Of a stretch of 14,020 nucleotides of DNA, positions 13,826 through 14,020 are shown piece by piece. Numbering within the stretch: position 1 is the stretch's first letter; the number at the start of each line of letters is the position of its first letter. Origin of the DNA: CAZUHK01 sp964620345 (GTDB lineage Bacteria; Planctomycetota; Phycisphaerae; Phycisphaerales; Zrk34); NCBI GenBank assembly GCA_964620345.1, contig CAZUHK010000073.1:1-14020 (forward strand). The letters are read 5' to 3'. The translations under genes were made by a program, and so were the position numbers. The notes under the pieces were generated by a model, which searched no databases, was not told where the DNA came from, and saw nothing but the letters and a program-made list of their open reading frames with translations.

Positions 13826-13831
13826 TATCAT
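13826..13831 (+). promoter_or_regulatory. TATCAT -10 element before the TRAP permease gene
   Basis: TATCAT, identical to the box before the ExbB-like gene, ends 7 bases before the ATG at 13839, with no Shine-Dalgarno site. It suggests a leaderless internal transcript for the permease. No well-spaced -35 is seen; GTGACA at 13799-13804 is 21 bases away. Confidence 0.35.
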
Positions 13832-13838
13832 TCGCGTC

Positions 13839-14020
13839 ATGGGTTTGCCCGGCACCATCGATCCGCTGGCCGATGCCCCGCTGACCGAGCGGCGGGCGCG
13901 CTCGCTGGGCCGGTGGCTGGCGTGGGCCGCGGCGGCGGCGCTGGTCGCGATGAGCGGCTTCCACCTGTTCACCGGCACGATGGGTTCGTACACCGCGATG
14001 GTGCAGCGATCGGTACACCT
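13839..14020 (+). CDS. TRAP transporter fused permease subunit (TAXI type), 3' truncated by the window
   Basis: Sixty complete codons are visible. The first 27 residues form a cytoplasmic tail with RRARSLGRW. A first membrane helix follows (LAWAAAAALVAMSGFHLFTG, from about residue 27). The segment then reads TMGSYTAMVQRSVHL, which matches the start of the fused DctQ-DctM (4TM/12TM) permeases that partner TAXI binding proteins; these usually have an LPAMLQRSIHL-like stretch here. The frame is open to the last base. The position directly after the TAXI lipoprotein gene supports the call. Nothing beyond the first helix can be checked. Confidence 0.8.
   Translation, partial: MGLPGTIDPLADAPLTERRARSLGRWLAWAAAAALVAMSGFHLFTGTMGSYTAMVQRSVH

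Overview
This GC-rich, gene-dense window looks like one metagenome-type scaffold, with three runs of exactly ten N (5887-5896, 7099-7108, 11738-11747). The organism is a Gram-negative-type bacterium. I infer a planctomycete-like lineage (Phycisphaerae or a relative) from the long SdhA type, the Cys-type sulfatase, the large secreted glycosidase-like protein and several apparently leaderless genes. No rRNA, tRNA or taxonomic marker gene is present, so the assignment is tentative.

Layout. (1) 1-2773, plus strand: succinate dehydrogenase/fumarate reductase flavoprotein (sdhA, 5' end damaged or missing) and iron-sulfur subunit (sdhB). (2) 2841-4232, minus strand: a Cys-type sulfatase convergent to sdhB, with its own -35/-10 promoter. 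(3) 4391-4642, plus strand: an 83-residue MerR-like DNA-binding protein, tail to tail with (4) 4652-5302, minus strand: an ExbB/TolQ/MotA-type proton channel subunit without a visible ExbD partner. (5) 5392-10082, plus strand: a bacillithiol operon, SAM methyltransferase - bshC - bshB1 - four-helix-bundle protein - bshA, with the first three genes overlapping by 3-4 bases. (6) 10144-12738: a secreted protein with an N-terminal carbohydrate-binding-like region and a clan-A-like glycosidase domain. (7) 12788-14020: a TAXI-type TRAP solute-binding lipoprotein and the start of its fused TRAP permease, cut by the window end.

How the genes work together: BshA joins GlcNAc to malate, BshB1 deacetylates the product and BshC adds cysteine, so the whole bacillithiol pathway is here. 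The methyltransferase that leads the operon and overlaps bshC makes N-methyl-bacillithiol a plausible end product.

The most unusual structure is inside this operon. The four-helix-bundle gene (family of the ORFs found in 23S rRNA intervening sequences) lies between bshB1 and bshA and is bounded by two arrays of five heptamers in inverted orientation (8520-8554 and 8925-8959). It carries its own strong ribosome-binding site, extends the BshB1 C-terminus and abuts the bshA start codon. It looks like an IVS-like cassette inserted into a protein-coding operon. A second pattern is that five genes have a TANNNT hexamer 6-9 bases before the ATG, which suggests leaderless transcripts, while most other genes have Shine-Dalgarno sites.
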